Shown here one piece after another: positions 40,083 to 51,779 of a stretch of 64,000 bases of DNA. The translations under genes and the position numbers were made by a program. A model generated the notes under the pieces. It was not told the origin of the DNA. It saw nothing but the letters and a program-made list of their open reading frames with translations, and did not search any database. This stretch comes from Neocallimastix lanati (nom. inval.) (lineage: Eukaryota; Neocallimastigomycota; Neocallimastigomycetes; Neocallimastigales; Neocallimastigaceae): NCBI GenBank assembly GCA_016946835.1, contig JACVTC010000011.1, positions 1,728,501 through 1,792,500 of the forward strand. Direction: 5' to 3'. Numbering within the stretch: position 1 is the stretch's first letter; every line of letters begins with the position of its first letter.

Positions 40083-40719
40083 AGATTGTCCCAAGTCTTG
40101 CCCCTGTTGTGGCGAAGATAAACAATCTTTTGAACATTGGATTTTTAAATGCAATACTCTTCTATCTTTTAGATGGAATTCTTTAAATTTCATCGATGAT
40201 CTCTATGTTTTGTTCGCTAGGAAGATTAGAGTGTTAAATCATCTTTTTTCCTATGACTCTATTTCTGATTCTAATGATTATATCAATCGAAATGTATCTC
40301 ATTTAAAGTCCCACCAAGAAGGAACAAAAATATATGAGATACATTTCGATAGTGGGGAACAGAAACAATTAAATAAACTACTTTTCAAGGGTTCATCTGA
40401 GTCACTTGTTAAGAATTCCGCCAAGCCCACAATTTTTGGAACAAGTGCAATACCTATCATAAGTAGTTCGTTTGAGCTATTATTTGATAGGTATTGCAAA
40501 ATACCAAACTTATCCAAGAGCGTCGACGTCGTACTGATAAGGCATAATGATAATACAGGATCAGTATCTATTTCTACGAAGGGTGAATCTTGCCCTAGTA
40601 GTTCAATAGATGATGAATCCGGGGAGAGTTTAGTGGACACCACACTATCTATTTTAAAGATGTTACTTCTAGGTTTTATTTCTTTTTTATTTGTTAGGAA
40701 GGGAAAAATTCCCGCATAG
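40081..40719 (+). pseudogene. C-terminal coding remnant of LINE B2 with two micro-inversions
   Basis: Reading CPKSCPCCGEDKQSFEHW onward it follows the zinc-knuckle/C-terminal region of the minus-strand LINE B. Two short segments (about 40289-40333 and exactly 40403-40447) are present in the opposite orientation relative to LINE B, A and F. As a result LLGG and GLAEFL are replaced by out-of-family residues (SHLKSHQEGTKI and KNSAKPTIFGTS), yet the frame stays open to the stop at 40717-40719. Not functional as a LINE: 5'-truncated and interrupted by LINE A. Confidence 0.85.
40286..40350. repeat. Perfect 17-bp inverted repeat at micro-inversion 1
   Basis: ATCGAAATGTATCTCAT (40286-40302) and its exact reverse complement (40334-40350) flank 31 nt. 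In LINE B only one copy exists (near 45187-45203), so the second copy arose together with the inversion of the segment between them. Confidence 0.9.
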
Positions 40720-40894
40720 TACAACTTACTGAAATACATAGTATTTTCGAGCTTTTTTATTTTTTTATTTTTTAAATTTTTTATTTTTAATTTCAAATGT
40801 ACTTTTCACCTACATGTATTTTTTAAAATAAAATTTAATAAAGTTTTGGAAGTGTATTCTCTTCCCTGTCTAAAAAAAAAAAAAAAAAAAAAAA

Positions 40895-40965
40895 TTCAAT
40901 TCGAGAAATTTGTCAAAGGTGTAAAAACAATAATAAACTTACCTTGCTTTTCTAGATTTGAACAG
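40895..40965 (+). mobile_element. LINE 'H' fragment, right part
   Basis: Continues the RT reading (SIREICQR, then after a frameshift TYLAFLDL) begun at 34971-35034, starting with the duplicated 12-mer. It is cut off at about 40965, where a new LINE piece begins. Confidence 0.7.
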
Positions 40966-41210
40966 TATAGAAGAAATTAAAGAAGCAATTTTAGTTATTC
41001 CAAATTATAAAGCTTCAGGCCCGGATGGAATTCCTATTGAATTTTATTAAGCTTTAATTCCTCAGGGGCTAGCGCAATGTTTTTTTTGTTTTTTTTTTTT
41101 TATTTTTTTTATCTTTTTTTTTTTTTTTATTACATGTATTTTTTTTTTTCAAATATTTAATTAATAAAGATGAAACAAGTTTGCCGCCGTTAAAAAAAAA
41201 GAAAAAAAAA
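40966..41210 (+). mobile_element. Short LINE fragment: RT piece joined to a 3' tail
   Basis: NSIEEIKEAI...YKASGPDGIPIEFY (RT motif normally upstream of FLDLKKAYDS) is joined after about 30 codons to a T-rich 3' UTR ending AATAAAGATGAAACAAGTTT...GCCGCCGTT and poly-A. The same tail type occurs inverted at 48417-48500. It is internally deleted, since most of the RT and C-terminus is missing. Confidence 0.6.
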
Positions 41211-41635
41211 AATTAATTCCTCCGGATGACGAAAATTCAGTTCATTGGTTAATTGATTGTCCTTTTTTCAATCATATTCGTAGTAAAGTTAATGATAAAA
41301 TTTTATTTTTATATAATGCTTTTTACTGTGGCAACCTAACAAATGATATAGTTAATAGTAATAATGATAATAGTAATAGTAATAATAGTAATAGTAATAA
41401 TAGTAATAGTAATAATAGTTATAGTAATATTAGTAATAGTATTTTTAGTAATGTTAGTAATAGTATTGAAAATAATGTGAAAATAATGTGTATATTGATT
41501 CTAGTGTGTGTGAAAAAGTGTTTAATTTCCTTCTTGGAGGTCGAAGTATTAATAACAGTACAAAGGAATGGAAGGATCTATTTAAGTGCCAGATGAATTC
41601 AGGTGCTTTTAAATTACTATTTAATTTGGATTGTA
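41211..41635 (+). pseudogene. LINE 'D' C-terminal fragment with Asn-rich insert
   Basis: Frame SVHWLIDCPFFNHIRSK corresponds to the zinc-knuckle-to-C-terminal region of LINE A (FTHWILLCPKFEEFR). An expanded AGTAATAAT-type repeat (Asn/Ser codons, 41350-41460) and then FNFLLGGRS (the LLGG motif) follow. It meets LINE C in opposite orientation near 41635. The Asn-rich insert is shared in position with LINE G (50140-50270). Confidence 0.7.
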
Positions 41636-44527
41636 TAGGTTTCAATGATAAAGATTCATCAAAAGGAATAACAAGATAAATATAGTTGTTAGTTTTAGGT
41701 AATTTGTTACTACCAATAAAGAAAGATAGATCTTCATAATTTATCGGTTTAACAAAGTTAAGCGATTTTACAACAAGAGTAGCACACTTATTAATTCCAA
41801 AAGTCATTTCATTCTTAATAGCCCATTCATGAATTTTATTCAAAATTTTCTTAAGAGCCTGTTTAGATGAAGCAACTAAAACAATATCATCCGCAAAAAG
41901 TCCACCACAACAATATTGAGATTCTAAATTTACACTATACTTATCACAATTATCCAGTATATCATTAATGAACAAATTGAATAAAATAGGAGATAGAGGG
42001 CATCCTTGTCTAACACCACGATTAATCGAAAATTCTTCTGAGAGATTACCATTAAAAAAAGCACGAGCTTTAGAGGATAGATAAAGATTCTTTAAAAACA
42101 TATGACATTTACCTCTAATACCTAAGCTATATAATTTAGTCAAAATATTTAAGATAGGTACTATTATAGGCTTTTTTAAGATCGAGAAAAGCAAGATAAG
42201 TAAAATTTCCTTGAAATTTTCTTCTTTGACATATTTCTCTAATTGAAATATATAAACTTATGCATTCTTCTTTATTTCTAAATCCAAATTGTTCAGGTCT
42301 AACAAATTTATGTTCAAAGGCATATTTAGCAATTCTATTAGTAACAATCTTTGAAATAATTTTTAAGCCAACATTCATAAGAGAAATATCACAAAAATTA
42401 TTGCAATCTGAAACATCTCCTTTTTTTGGAATTGATATTATAGAAGCCGAATTCTACCCTTCAGGGAAATCACCAGCTCAGATTTTGTTAAATAATGAAA
42501 GTAAACATTAGCACAATTAGAGTAATGAACAACTGAAGAATCATCTTGATTATCGGATAAATCAGATTTACTAAAGAAGGCTTTAAAAAATTCAATAGGA
42601 ATGCCATCGGAGCTAGGAACTTTATTATTTTTCATATCAAGCACAATATTTTGAATTTCTTCCATAGTAATAGGATCATTAATATTCTAAGTAGGATTAT
42701 TATTAGGATTAGTTCTAAATAAATTTACCCAGTATTCATTATCCAGACTATGTTGAGTAACATCAGAAGCTAGTTCACTATAACGTTCAGCAAATCGATT
42801 CAATTGAACTACCATTCCGAGCCCAGGTGAAATCGAGACCCGATAAGGTTTTTGTGAACCACTGATGAGATGATTTATTAAGTAATCTTTCTAATTGAGA
42901 TTTAGACATATTAAAGTCACCTACAAGAATAGAAGGTGTATTAGTATGTTTCTTTATCCAATTAGTAATTTTTGAAAAGGCATTCGTTCTTTCTTCCTTA
43001 TGAGTGACCGTAGGAACATAAATATTACCAATAGTGCATTTAATTCTCCAAAAAGAAGTAATATTGACAGAAATGATATACTTATATTCAAAAGAATCAG
43101 GAGAAAATGAACAAGAACGATGTACACTTATACTAAGACCTTTCATACCAGGTATATTTGGACCAGCTCTTCGTAAAATTGTATTATAGTGACAAAGAAA
43201 TGGGTAATTATTTGAATGTACATTAAGGTATTGGCTATTACTGACTTCTTTCAAGCAAATACAGATAGGTTTAAAAATTTCATTAAAGTATCTAATACCG
43301 TCACGTTTTTTGGCATTCCATCCATTAATGTTCCAACTGACACAAAGACTGAAGAATTGAGTAGACGGTGAGTAAATACTACTATAAAGAAAATCTTTTA
43401 TCATTGATTTAATTTCAAAAGAAGAAAATTTATTGTTGAATTTCTTAACATAACTGAAAGTTCTAATTTTGTCGGTTTTGATCCAATTAATTTTGTATAT
43501 AGGAAGGCATCTAGTAAGAAGAAATAAAATATTTAGATAATAAGTGAGTTTATTATAGTTAATCCTTAAAATGAAGTAATTTTCCATATTAGGTGTGTGT
43601 TTTTTTTGTAATTCCACGAACTATTTCATTGTAATTGGAAATATGCTTACTAAGAAATTTCCAAAGTTTATTAACAGACCATGATTGAAGATCATGTATA
43701 AAGATATGAATGAAATCTTTATTCTGAATATCGTATCTTCGAAGGCCTCGCCGCAAAACAGGTTTAGTTGCTGAATTTGAAGAAGTATTATCCATTTCAA
43801 GAAAGCCTAAAAAAGTAAAATAAAAAAAGAATAAAATAAAAAAAAAATAATAATAATAAAAAATAGATAAAAAAAATTTTTTTTTTTAATATATATAATA
43901 TATAATAAAATAAAAATAAAAATAAAAGAGAACGTAAATTCCCTTTAAATAGTTTAAAAAAAATATTGGTGTTGAATATATGAAAGCTTGAATTATATAG
44001 TTGTTCTTGATGATTTTATAGTTTTGTGATTTTGTAAATAATTGATTTTATCCAGTATTGCTGTTTTTAAAAAAGAAAAAAATATTAGTAGAGAAAGACT
44101 ATAAAAAAGATTCCCATCCGTTAAATAATGTTTTAAACACAAGCTTTGAAGTGAATCAATCTCATACATTTCCATTTTACAATAGCTACATGAAAGTATA
44201 AATAATACAATAGAAAAATACATATACAAAATAATGCTAAAGTAAAAAAATTCAATAGATTCAATATAATGATAATATGTAGAAACTACATGATATTATT
44301 AATTATACAATTCCAATGTTACTATATATCCAACTTAAAACAATATAAAGCATCAGGTCCTCTTTCTACAGTCTTCCAGTATTCTAGTTTACTCTCTCCG
44401 TACTTTAGAAAGGATAACCATCGATTATCATCAGAATCACAGAAAGCTGCAAACAGTACACCTGATATAGGCTATTCCTTTTCCATCAACCCTCCATGAA
44501 CCTGGAAAAACAGTCCACTTCATCGGG
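41636..44527 (-). pseudogene. LINE 'C', internally deleted and 3'-truncated, minus strand
   Basis: On the minus strand: 5' UTR 44527 to 43796 (homologous to that of LINE A), ATG at 43795, N-terminus RRGLRRYDIQNKDF, frameshift near 43600, then the endonuclease (CVSWNINGWN, ICLKEV, GDFNM) to about 42810. It then jumps directly to the RT approach (LNRFAERYSELASD), losing the endonuclease end (SDH motif) and linker. RT motifs include KNNKVPSSDGIP, PEQFGFRNKEE, FLDLKKAYNS, RGVRQGCPLSP and FADD. It stops at LSLKPIQSKLN where it abuts LINE D. Several frameshifts; non-functional. Confidence 0.85.
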
Positions 44528-44657
44528 TACTCAATATATAGTAAAAAATATTATTATCATAATCCTTTTCTAAATCTAAAGAACCATCCATGGACTTGGA
44601 AAAGCAGTCTCATTGGGGCAAGCACTCCTAGTCAAATGCCTTTTTCAAATCTAGATT
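44528..44657 (-). mobile_element. Hybrid LINE scrap: 5'-end motif fused to C-terminal fragment
   Basis: On the minus strand, CCCCAATGAGACTGCTTTTC (like the first bases of LINE A) passes after about 35 nt into TTTAGATTTAGAAAAGGATT and on to a segment matching LINE F at about 49668-49728. LINE C then starts. So a 5' terminus and a C-terminal piece are fused, and LINE C lies within that C-terminal piece. Confidence 0.55.
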
Positions 44658-47600
44658 TTTTTTTTTTTTTTTTAGACAAAGAAGAGAATACACTTCCATA
44701 AATTTATTAATTTTATTATAAAAAAAACATATAGGTAAAAAGTACATTTGAAATTAAAAATAAAAATAAAAGTTAAAAAATAAAAAATAAAAAAGCTCGA
44801 AAATACTATGTATTTCGGTAAGTTGTACTATGAGGGAATTTTCCCTTCCTAACAAATAAAAAAGTAATAAAACCTAGAAGTAACATCTTTAAAAAAGATA
44901 GTGTGGTGTCCACTAAACTCTCTCAGGATTCATCATTTATTGAACTACTAAGGCGAGATTCACCCTTCGTGAAAATAGATGATGATCCTGTATTATCATT
45001 ATGCCTTATAAGTACGATGTCGACACTCTTGGTTAAGTTTGGTATTTTACAATACCTATCAAATAATAGCTCAAACGACCTACTTATAATAGGTATTGCA
45101 CTAGTTAAGAATTCCGCCAAGCCCACAATTTTTGGAACAGGTGACTCAGATGAACCTTTGAAAAGTAGTTTATTTAATTGTTTCTGTTCCCCACTATCGA
45201 AATGTATCTCATTTAAAGTCCCACCAAGAAGGAACAAAAATATATAACGATTGATATAATCATTAGAATCAGAAATAGAGTCATAGGAAAAAAGATGGTT
45301 TAACACTCTAATCTTCCTAGCGAACAAAACATAGAGATCATCGATGAAATTTAAAGAATTCCATCTAAAAGATGGAAGAGTATTGCATTTAAAAATCCAA
45401 TGTTCAAAAGATTGATTATCTTCGCCACAACAGGGGAAAGTCTTGGGACAATTATCAGAAACTCTACCCATTCTAATAGCAATAGTAGTATTGTATTTAT
45501 AACCACAGCGTAAACGTATAATCCATGAAAACCCTAAGTTGAATTGGGGATATTTTAATCTAAGCATAATTATATCTTTATTGTTTGAGAACTTGTTACT
45601 ATCATAATTTTGACCTTTAATACCTTGAAATTTGGAAACTGATTTCCGGTAACGCTCTAAAATATCATCATATTTTACACATTTATATTTTTTGATTTTT
45701 TTGTACAAAGTTCTAGATTCTTTAGTCCAAGAATAATAAAGAATTTTGGGAATAGATTTAATAAGATCCTTTATAATACAGTTTGATTTAATCCATTTTG
45801 CAAAAGATTTAATCTGTAAGGCTGCGCAGATACCAGCAATAGGAGGGATGTTTAGATCTCGAGATAAAGCATAAGTACTCATAGTAGAATTATGTCTAAT
45901 ATAGTCGTTGTTTTCTGAATTTGTTTTACCATTTTTAGAGAAGGAACCGATGCACCAAAATAGATCAGTATTAATTAATGTTTGAATTCTAGCCGTTCTA
46001 GATTTGTTTGAACCAAGTAGAGGAGAATAATAAATAACTTTACTAATAACAAAAGATTGAAGAGCCTTTTTCTTGTATGCAATGGGAATAAATTTATTTG
46101 AAAAGAAACGTGTAAATGAAAGAAGGAATTTTCTAACTTTAAAATGCATGTGAGATATAATGTGTTCTAATAAGATATCATCTGAGAAAGGAATACCTAG
46201 GTAAACATAACTAGAAACTTTTGGAATAGCATTCATTCCTAAATAGAAGGTTGGGTCACAATAATTTGGAGGAGATTGGAAGTTCATTGGTTTTATAACC
46301 ATAGTTGCACATTTTACAATATCAAAAGTAATTTCATTTAAATTAGCCCTTTTATGTACCTTTTTTAATAATTTTTCTAAATTTTTTTGCACTCGGAGCA
46401 ATGAGAACAACATCATCAGCAAAGAGTCCACCACAACATTTTTTTCTTCCAATGCTAACACCATACTTTTCACAGTCATTTAGTATATCATTGATGAATA
46501 AATTTAATAAGATTGGAGATAATGGACAACCTTGACGAACACCTCTTTTAATAGGAAATCCATTTGATAACATTGAAGCAAATCGAGCACGTACTTTAGA
46601 TGAAGTATATAAATTACATAGAAGATCAAAACATTTACCACGGACTCCATAATGATATAATTTTGTAAGAATGTTAAAAATAGGAACTGAATCATAAGCT
46701 TTTTTAAGATCTAAAAGGCTAAATATGTAAATTTTCCTTGAAAATTTCTTCTTTGGCAAATTTCACTTACAGAAATGAATAAACTAATGCATTCTTCATG
46801 ATTACGAAAACTAAATTGTTTAGGTCTGATGAAATTATGTGTAAGTGCATAAGTAAATATTCTATCTGTTTTAATTTTTGAAATGATTTTCAATCCAACA
46901 TTAATGAGAGAAATATCTCCATAGTCACTACAATCTATTAAGTCACTATTCTTAGGGATTGATACAATAGAAGCTGAGTTCTATTTTTTAGGAAAAAAAA
47001 AAGGATCCATTCCAGATTTTATTAAAAATCAATTTAAGACACTTTCCAGCAGCAGGATATGTTTCTAGTAATTCTTAATTGCAAACAAGAGCTTTGTAGG
47101 GATACCATCAGGGACGGGTGCTTTATTGTTTTTCATTGATGAAATAGTTTTTTTAATATCTTCAATCGTAATAAAATACTATCACGCTTTTCAGTATTCC
47201 AACCATTAATATTCCAACTAACACAGAGATTAAAGAAAGATGATTTTGAATTTAAATTTCAAGAGAAAAAATATTTTTCCATAGGTTTAAGTTCAACATC
47301 AATGTTATTATATTTTCTTGATTTGTTCTTTTATTTAAGTTCATTACACAAGGACCAGTTAATTTTAGCTGTTTCAGGAATTTTATCTCTTAAGAAATTT
47401 AAAACATCGAAAAAGTTGAGATCATTTTTGTATTTATTAACCCTAATAATGAAGTATGAGCCATACCTTGGAGAAAAAAGTTTTGTAACATATGGAATAA
47501 TTTCATTGCTGTTAGGGATCTTACTAATAACTTGAGCCATTAATTTTCTAGGGGACCAAGAATTAAGGTCATGGATAAAAATAAGGCTATAATTGTTCAT

Positions 47601-47680
47601 ATGATTACAGAAGCAGTAGAAACCACAATGGAAGGGAGTAGTATTAACTGAGCTAAAAGCATCCATGTTTAGAGTTAGTT
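44658..47680 (-). pseudogene. LINE 'B', internally deleted, minus strand, with poly-A tail
   Basis: On the minus strand from ATG 47666: N-terminal region (FIHDLNSWSPRKL), start of the endonuclease (CVSWNINGWN near 47200), then a jump at about 47175 to EDIKKTISSMKNNKAPVPDG. RT follows with frameshifts (FLDLKKAYDSVP dropped by one base, RGVRQGCPLSP, GGLFADDVVL), then a long intact C-terminal half (46400 to 44923) with the zinc knuckle CPKTFPCCGEDNQSFEHW. A stop interrupts the last residues. 3' UTR and poly-A (poly-T at 44658-44674) are present. It serves as the reference for the un-inverted B family. Confidence 0.85.
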
Positions 47681-48314
47681 GAGAAAAGAACTGACTTAAT
47701 TTCTATTTAATGTGAATTGATTATAAGGATTGTATACCAAAGAATTATATAAAAAATATTAACATTTAAGTTTACTGAAAATAAAAGTTAATTGTTTCAC
47801 ATGAATTGAATTTCCTAAGATGTATTAAAAAACAATATTAGTGGAAAAATTATTTATTCAATAAAATATAATGTAAAATAATTTATTTATTTTCTTATAT
47901 GTTAAAATATTGTAAAAGGATATGAAAATTAAAAAACCTAAAGTAAAAAATTTATATAGAGATATAAAATAATATATATAACGATAAAAAAATATATAAA
48001 TATATAGTATAGATAAAATTTAAAAATATAAGATAAAAAACAAAAATAATATTGTTAATAGTATAGTGTAAAAAATTCTTTTGATTGAATAATTGATTTA
48101 AAAAACTACAGTTATGATTTATATAAAAAGATCGAGATTGCATATAAAATTGAAAAATAATTAAGATTTTATTATTATACTATTTGCCGATCCCCTCAGA
48201 TACCATACAGCTTAGATTCCATCATTGGGTAATAATAATAAAAAATAGATAAAAAAATTATTTTTTATTTTAATATATATAATAAAATAAAAATAAAAAT
48301 AATTTTTTTTTTTT

Positions 48315-48510
48315 ATAGCCGCAATTATTGCGATCTTTAATCTTTATTTATTTATTCTTATATAATATACATGAATACTTTAAATTTTAATAAAAAATAA
48401 AAAAAAAACACGGAATAAATTTTTTTTTTTTTTTTAACGGCAAGCAAACTTTTTTCATCTATATAAATTAAATATTTGAAAAAAAAAATACATGTAATAA
48501 AAAGAAAAAA
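48315..48510 (-). mobile_element. LINE 3' UTR/poly-A scrap and inverted dispersed-repeat piece
   Basis: 48417-48500 is the reverse complement of the GCCGTT-type LINE tail at about 41130-41195, with its poly-A read as T at 48419-48435. 48317-48355 is a partial inverted copy of the repeat arrayed at 8125-9290 (GCAATTATTGCGA...TTTAATCTTTAT). Confidence 0.6.
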
Positions 48511-48659
48511 ACGATAAAAAAATAAACAAAACAAAAAAAAAAAAAAACACAAAATAAAATAAAATAACGGTATAATATATTCTAGTTTCATTTAATTAAT
48601 ATTTGTAAAACTTCACAAGGGCATTATTATACTGAAGTATAATAATTAATTTTGACTTC

Positions 48660-48895
48660 GCAATGTTAATCATAATTTTAAGATACAAAATTATGATCTT
48701 CATTGGTTGCGCTAGCTCTGCTGTTCTGTCTTACTGTTTCTTCAGCATTGACGCTCTTGGTAGTAGTAGTACGATTCGATTTGAACATATTGAACAAAGA
48801 CCATTGCTGGTCAATGGCAATAGGTATAATCGATTGGAGAAGTGCCGCAGTAACCACTAAGAACGGAGTGTCAAATTAAATTCGTACTTTCGATT
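48660..48895 (+). other. Unidentified GC-richer segment upstream of LINE F
   Basis: Contains a 65-codon open frame (MLIIILRYKIMIFIGCASSA and on) of unknown nature. CTTCAGCATTGACGCTCTTG also occurs almost identically at about 25800, so part of this is a dispersed repeat. No function assigned. Confidence 0.35.
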
Positions 48896-49885
48896 TCTTA
48901 TTAATAAATCTATTCCTCTCCCATTGAAGAAATATGTTTTAATTTTGTTTATTCTTAGTCTTGTTATATATTATGCTCCTCTCTTTGGTTCAAATAAGAG
49001 CAGACGTTCTAAAGCTCAAAAAATTATTAATAGAGGACTTTATTGGAGTTATGGATTTAAATCTCGTAATTCTTATGTTAGTCTCTATGATATTACTCGT
49101 GAATTGAGAATACCTCCTCTTTCAGCTGTCTGTGCTATATCTTATTTACGCTGCTTTAGAAAATGGAAAAATTCATCCTGTATTATTAATCATCTCACTA
49201 ATAATATTCTTACTATGTCACATTATTCATGGACTAAAGAATCAAGGACTTTGGATAAGAAATTAAATGGTGAAAAAACAAGTGAAATAAAAAAGTTTTA
49301 TTGGGAAAGAGATGTTTTCAAACCCTCAAAAGCTAAAAAATCAATTATTTACAAGGAGAATGATTTTGGATTTATTTCAGAAATCAAAAACTTAACATTT
49401 CAATATCCTAAGTATCAGTTAGGATTCTTTTGGATTTCTCGAATTAGGTATGGTTTTAAATTTGACATTAGTATTTCCATTAAAAGAAAAATAGTCTTAG
49501 AAGATTGCCCTAAATGTTGCCCTTGTTGTGGTGTTAGTGTACCTAGCTTTTCTCACTAGAACTTTGCCTGTAAAGAATTGGAAAATTACAGAAATAAATA
49601 TTTACCTTTTCTAGATGATCTCTTTTTGAAGTTTGCAATGATAATTGAACAAAAATACTTGAATGTTTCTTTAGATTCAGAAAAGGATTATGATAATAAT
49701 ATTTATTACTTTATATTGAGTGCTCTTCTTGGTGGGAGTTCAATATATGAAAAAATTAAACTTAATGATGGGGAACAAAGACAATTACAATTAGTTAACA
49801 ATATTTTTTGAACAAAGTTCAACTTCGTCAACTGTTCCGTATTTTGTGGGGATTGCGGAATTTCTAACAAACGTATACCATTAAT
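48896..49885 (+). pseudogene. LINE 'F' C-terminal fragment
   Basis: Plus-strand homologue of residues about 980-1330 of LINE A: YYAPLFGSNKSRRSKAQ, RGLYWSYGFKS, MSHYSWTKESRTL, LGFFWISRIRYGFKFD, CPKCCPCCG. There is an in-frame TAG where LINE A has Trp (FSH* against FTHW), then LLGGSSIYEKIK and a frameshift into VPYFVGIAEFLTN. It is 5'-truncated and ends abruptly against LINE G. Confidence 0.8.
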
Positions 49886-50640
49886 TTGTCGACCTTTTAG
49901 ATTGATGATAATGCTTGTGTTGCTAAAGCTGCGAAAATGATTGAAGAAGACTGTCCAGAACGGTGTCCTTGTTGTTTAAGAAAAAATAGAAATCCTCGAT
50001 TAGAACATTAGTTTTCTAAATGCTATCATTTCCGTGAATTTCGAATGAAATATTGTAAAGATATTGAAATTCTTTATGAAAAAATTTATATTATTTCTAA
50101 GTATTGTCCAATATTAAATAGTAATGCAAACACTGTTATCACAAATATGAATAATATAGAATCAAGTACAGATTCTGATAGTAGTAACAAATTATACAAT
50201 ATTAATAATAATAACAATAAAAATAATATTGTTAATAATAATAGAATTAATGATAGTAAAATATTAATATTATTGATTGTGAAAATAACAGTGTCATAAT
50301 TTCTAATGTAGTGAATAGTTCAATTGGTGAATATCGTGTTAATTTAAGTAATTTTCTGAATAATGAGTGTGTAAATATATGTGACATGGTATGGATATAT
50401 ATAACTTCCTTTTTGGTAGAAGAGATACAGACATTATTGATATAAATTATAAAAAGGAATGGAATGTTTTGCTTAAAAACCAAATCATATCTAATGATTT
50501 TTCTAAAACGCCATTCTAAGTGCGATTTGCGTCTCTCTTAACAGAAATTATGTCTCATACTAGTACTCGACACTAACCAGGAGAGTCAACACCGAAAATG
50601 TGGTATGACAAACTAGCAGGGCCAATGCCTCTGAAGGAGA
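49886..50640 (+). pseudogene. LINE 'G' C-terminal fragment with Asn-rich insert
   Basis: Begins within IDDNACVAKAAKMIEEDCPE, a divergent zinc-knuckle region (CPERCPCC...RLEH, then stop, FSKCYHFREFR). A low-complexity Asn/Ser stretch (50150-50270) follows, then FGRRDTDIID...KKEWNVLLKNQ and ASLLTEIMSHT, which correspond to the LLGG and GLAEFLT blocks. Several stops and shifts. Same lineage as LINE D. The last about 100 nt are uncertain. Confidence 0.6.
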
Positions 50641-50689
50641 AGACCATAATTTCTTTCAGATAGTCAATTCAAACTCCAATCCATATGGA

Positions 50690-50945
50690 AATGAGGTTCG
50701 TTGCATATGAACTGCTTTCTGAATTTATTTATACACTTTATTTTTGAATATTACTTTTTTATTTCACGTTACTATTTTAAATATTATTACGTTCTTATTG
50801 GATAAATAATATTTATTTATTTTATTAAGTCGGTGTTTTTTTTTTTTTTTATTTTTATTTTTTTATCAAAATTAAAATTATTCATTTAATTAATAAATGA
50901 ATAAATAAATAAAGATTAAAGTTCGCAATAAATGCGACTGTAAAA
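50690..50945 (+). repeat. Solo copy of the 8.1-9.3 kb repeat unit
   Basis: Shares GAGGTTCGTTGCATATGAAC, the TGAATTTATTTATAC and TATTTCACGTTACTATT blocks, and at its right end AAAGTTCGCAATAAATGCGACTGTAAAA-type sequence, with the array units near 8125-9290. Confidence 0.7.
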
Positions 50946-50989
50946 ACAAAAATCATTGGTTTGATATGATTTATTAATTGAATTGGAAA

Positions 50990-51235
50990 AATGCATTTCG
51001 TCAGGTTGCATAACGCCAAGTGGAGTGTTGATATAAATGAATGAATGAATGAATTAATAAATAAAAATTCAAAATGTTTTTTTAAAACTTGTTTTTACTC
51101 AATATTAATAATATTTATTTATTTATTTAGTTATTTATTTAATAATTTTCAATTTGGCGAAATGCAACATTTTTTTAATACGCTACATACTTTCAAATAA
51201 TTTGGTGAAACGCCCAACTCCCTAGAAAATGTTCT
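50990..51235. repeat. GGCGAAATGC-type dispersed repeat
   Basis: The segments GCATTTCGTCAGG, TTGCATAACGCCAA and TTTGGCGAAATGCAAC share sequence with 20590-20690 and 21680-21790 (AAATAAAAATTCAAAAT, TTGTTTTTA, TTTTCAATTTTGGCGAAATG). Probably a non-autonomous DNA element; ends not defined. Confidence 0.45.
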
Positions 51236-51779
51236 GTAAGCTGAATTCCTAAACATTTATAATCTTTAAATTTATTAAATAAAAAGTTTCTTTAAAAATA
51301 ATTATTAAAAATATTCACATAAAACGTTTTTTTGTGTTTAGTATACATTAATACATTAATAAATAATAATCATTATTTTGATTAAATTTTTATTAAATAA
51401 AATTTTAAATATTTATGTTAAGATAAATATTTAAAATTAATTTTTTATCTAACCTTTAAAAATTAAGATTATAATTAAATGTTATGTTTATGTAGTTATC
51501 TTTATTGGAATTTTAGTTATTCGTAATGCTATTTATAAGCTCTTCCAACTTATTCACTAGACAATAACCTTATCTTCCGACAGATAGCAAATATGAAAAT
51601 TTTACATGATTTTCAGGAAATGTTAATTACAATACTATTCTTAATGATACATCCAATACTAGTCAAACATAAGAACCAACAATATAGATAATTGATAGAT
51701 GAATATCATTAAATATAACAAACGAAGCTAAAGATCTAGATGATACAAAAAGGTCAATAATAAAATTATTACCTGCTAC

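Larger units (their letters stand above)
35035..40894 (+). mobile_element. 5'-truncated LINE 'B2', itself interrupted by LINE 'A'
   Basis: B2 sequence occupies 35035-35131 and 40081-40894. It starts abruptly within the C-terminal region (NLGLSWIICLRCGYKYNTT) and ends with a 3' UTR (AATAAAGTTTTGGAAGTG...CTTCCCTGTCT) and poly-A (40872-40894). It is flanked by the 12-bp duplication TTCAATTCGAGA (35023-35034 and 40895-40906), the signature of target-primed reverse transcription. The same family is seen in reverse orientation at 44658-47680. Within it LINE A has inserted at 35132. Confidence 0.85.

Noticed and set aside
40299-40796. Minus-strand 165-codon frame across LINE B2
   Set aside because: Antisense shadow of the B2 C-terminal region; the parts resembling LINE protein on this strand are the two inverted segments.
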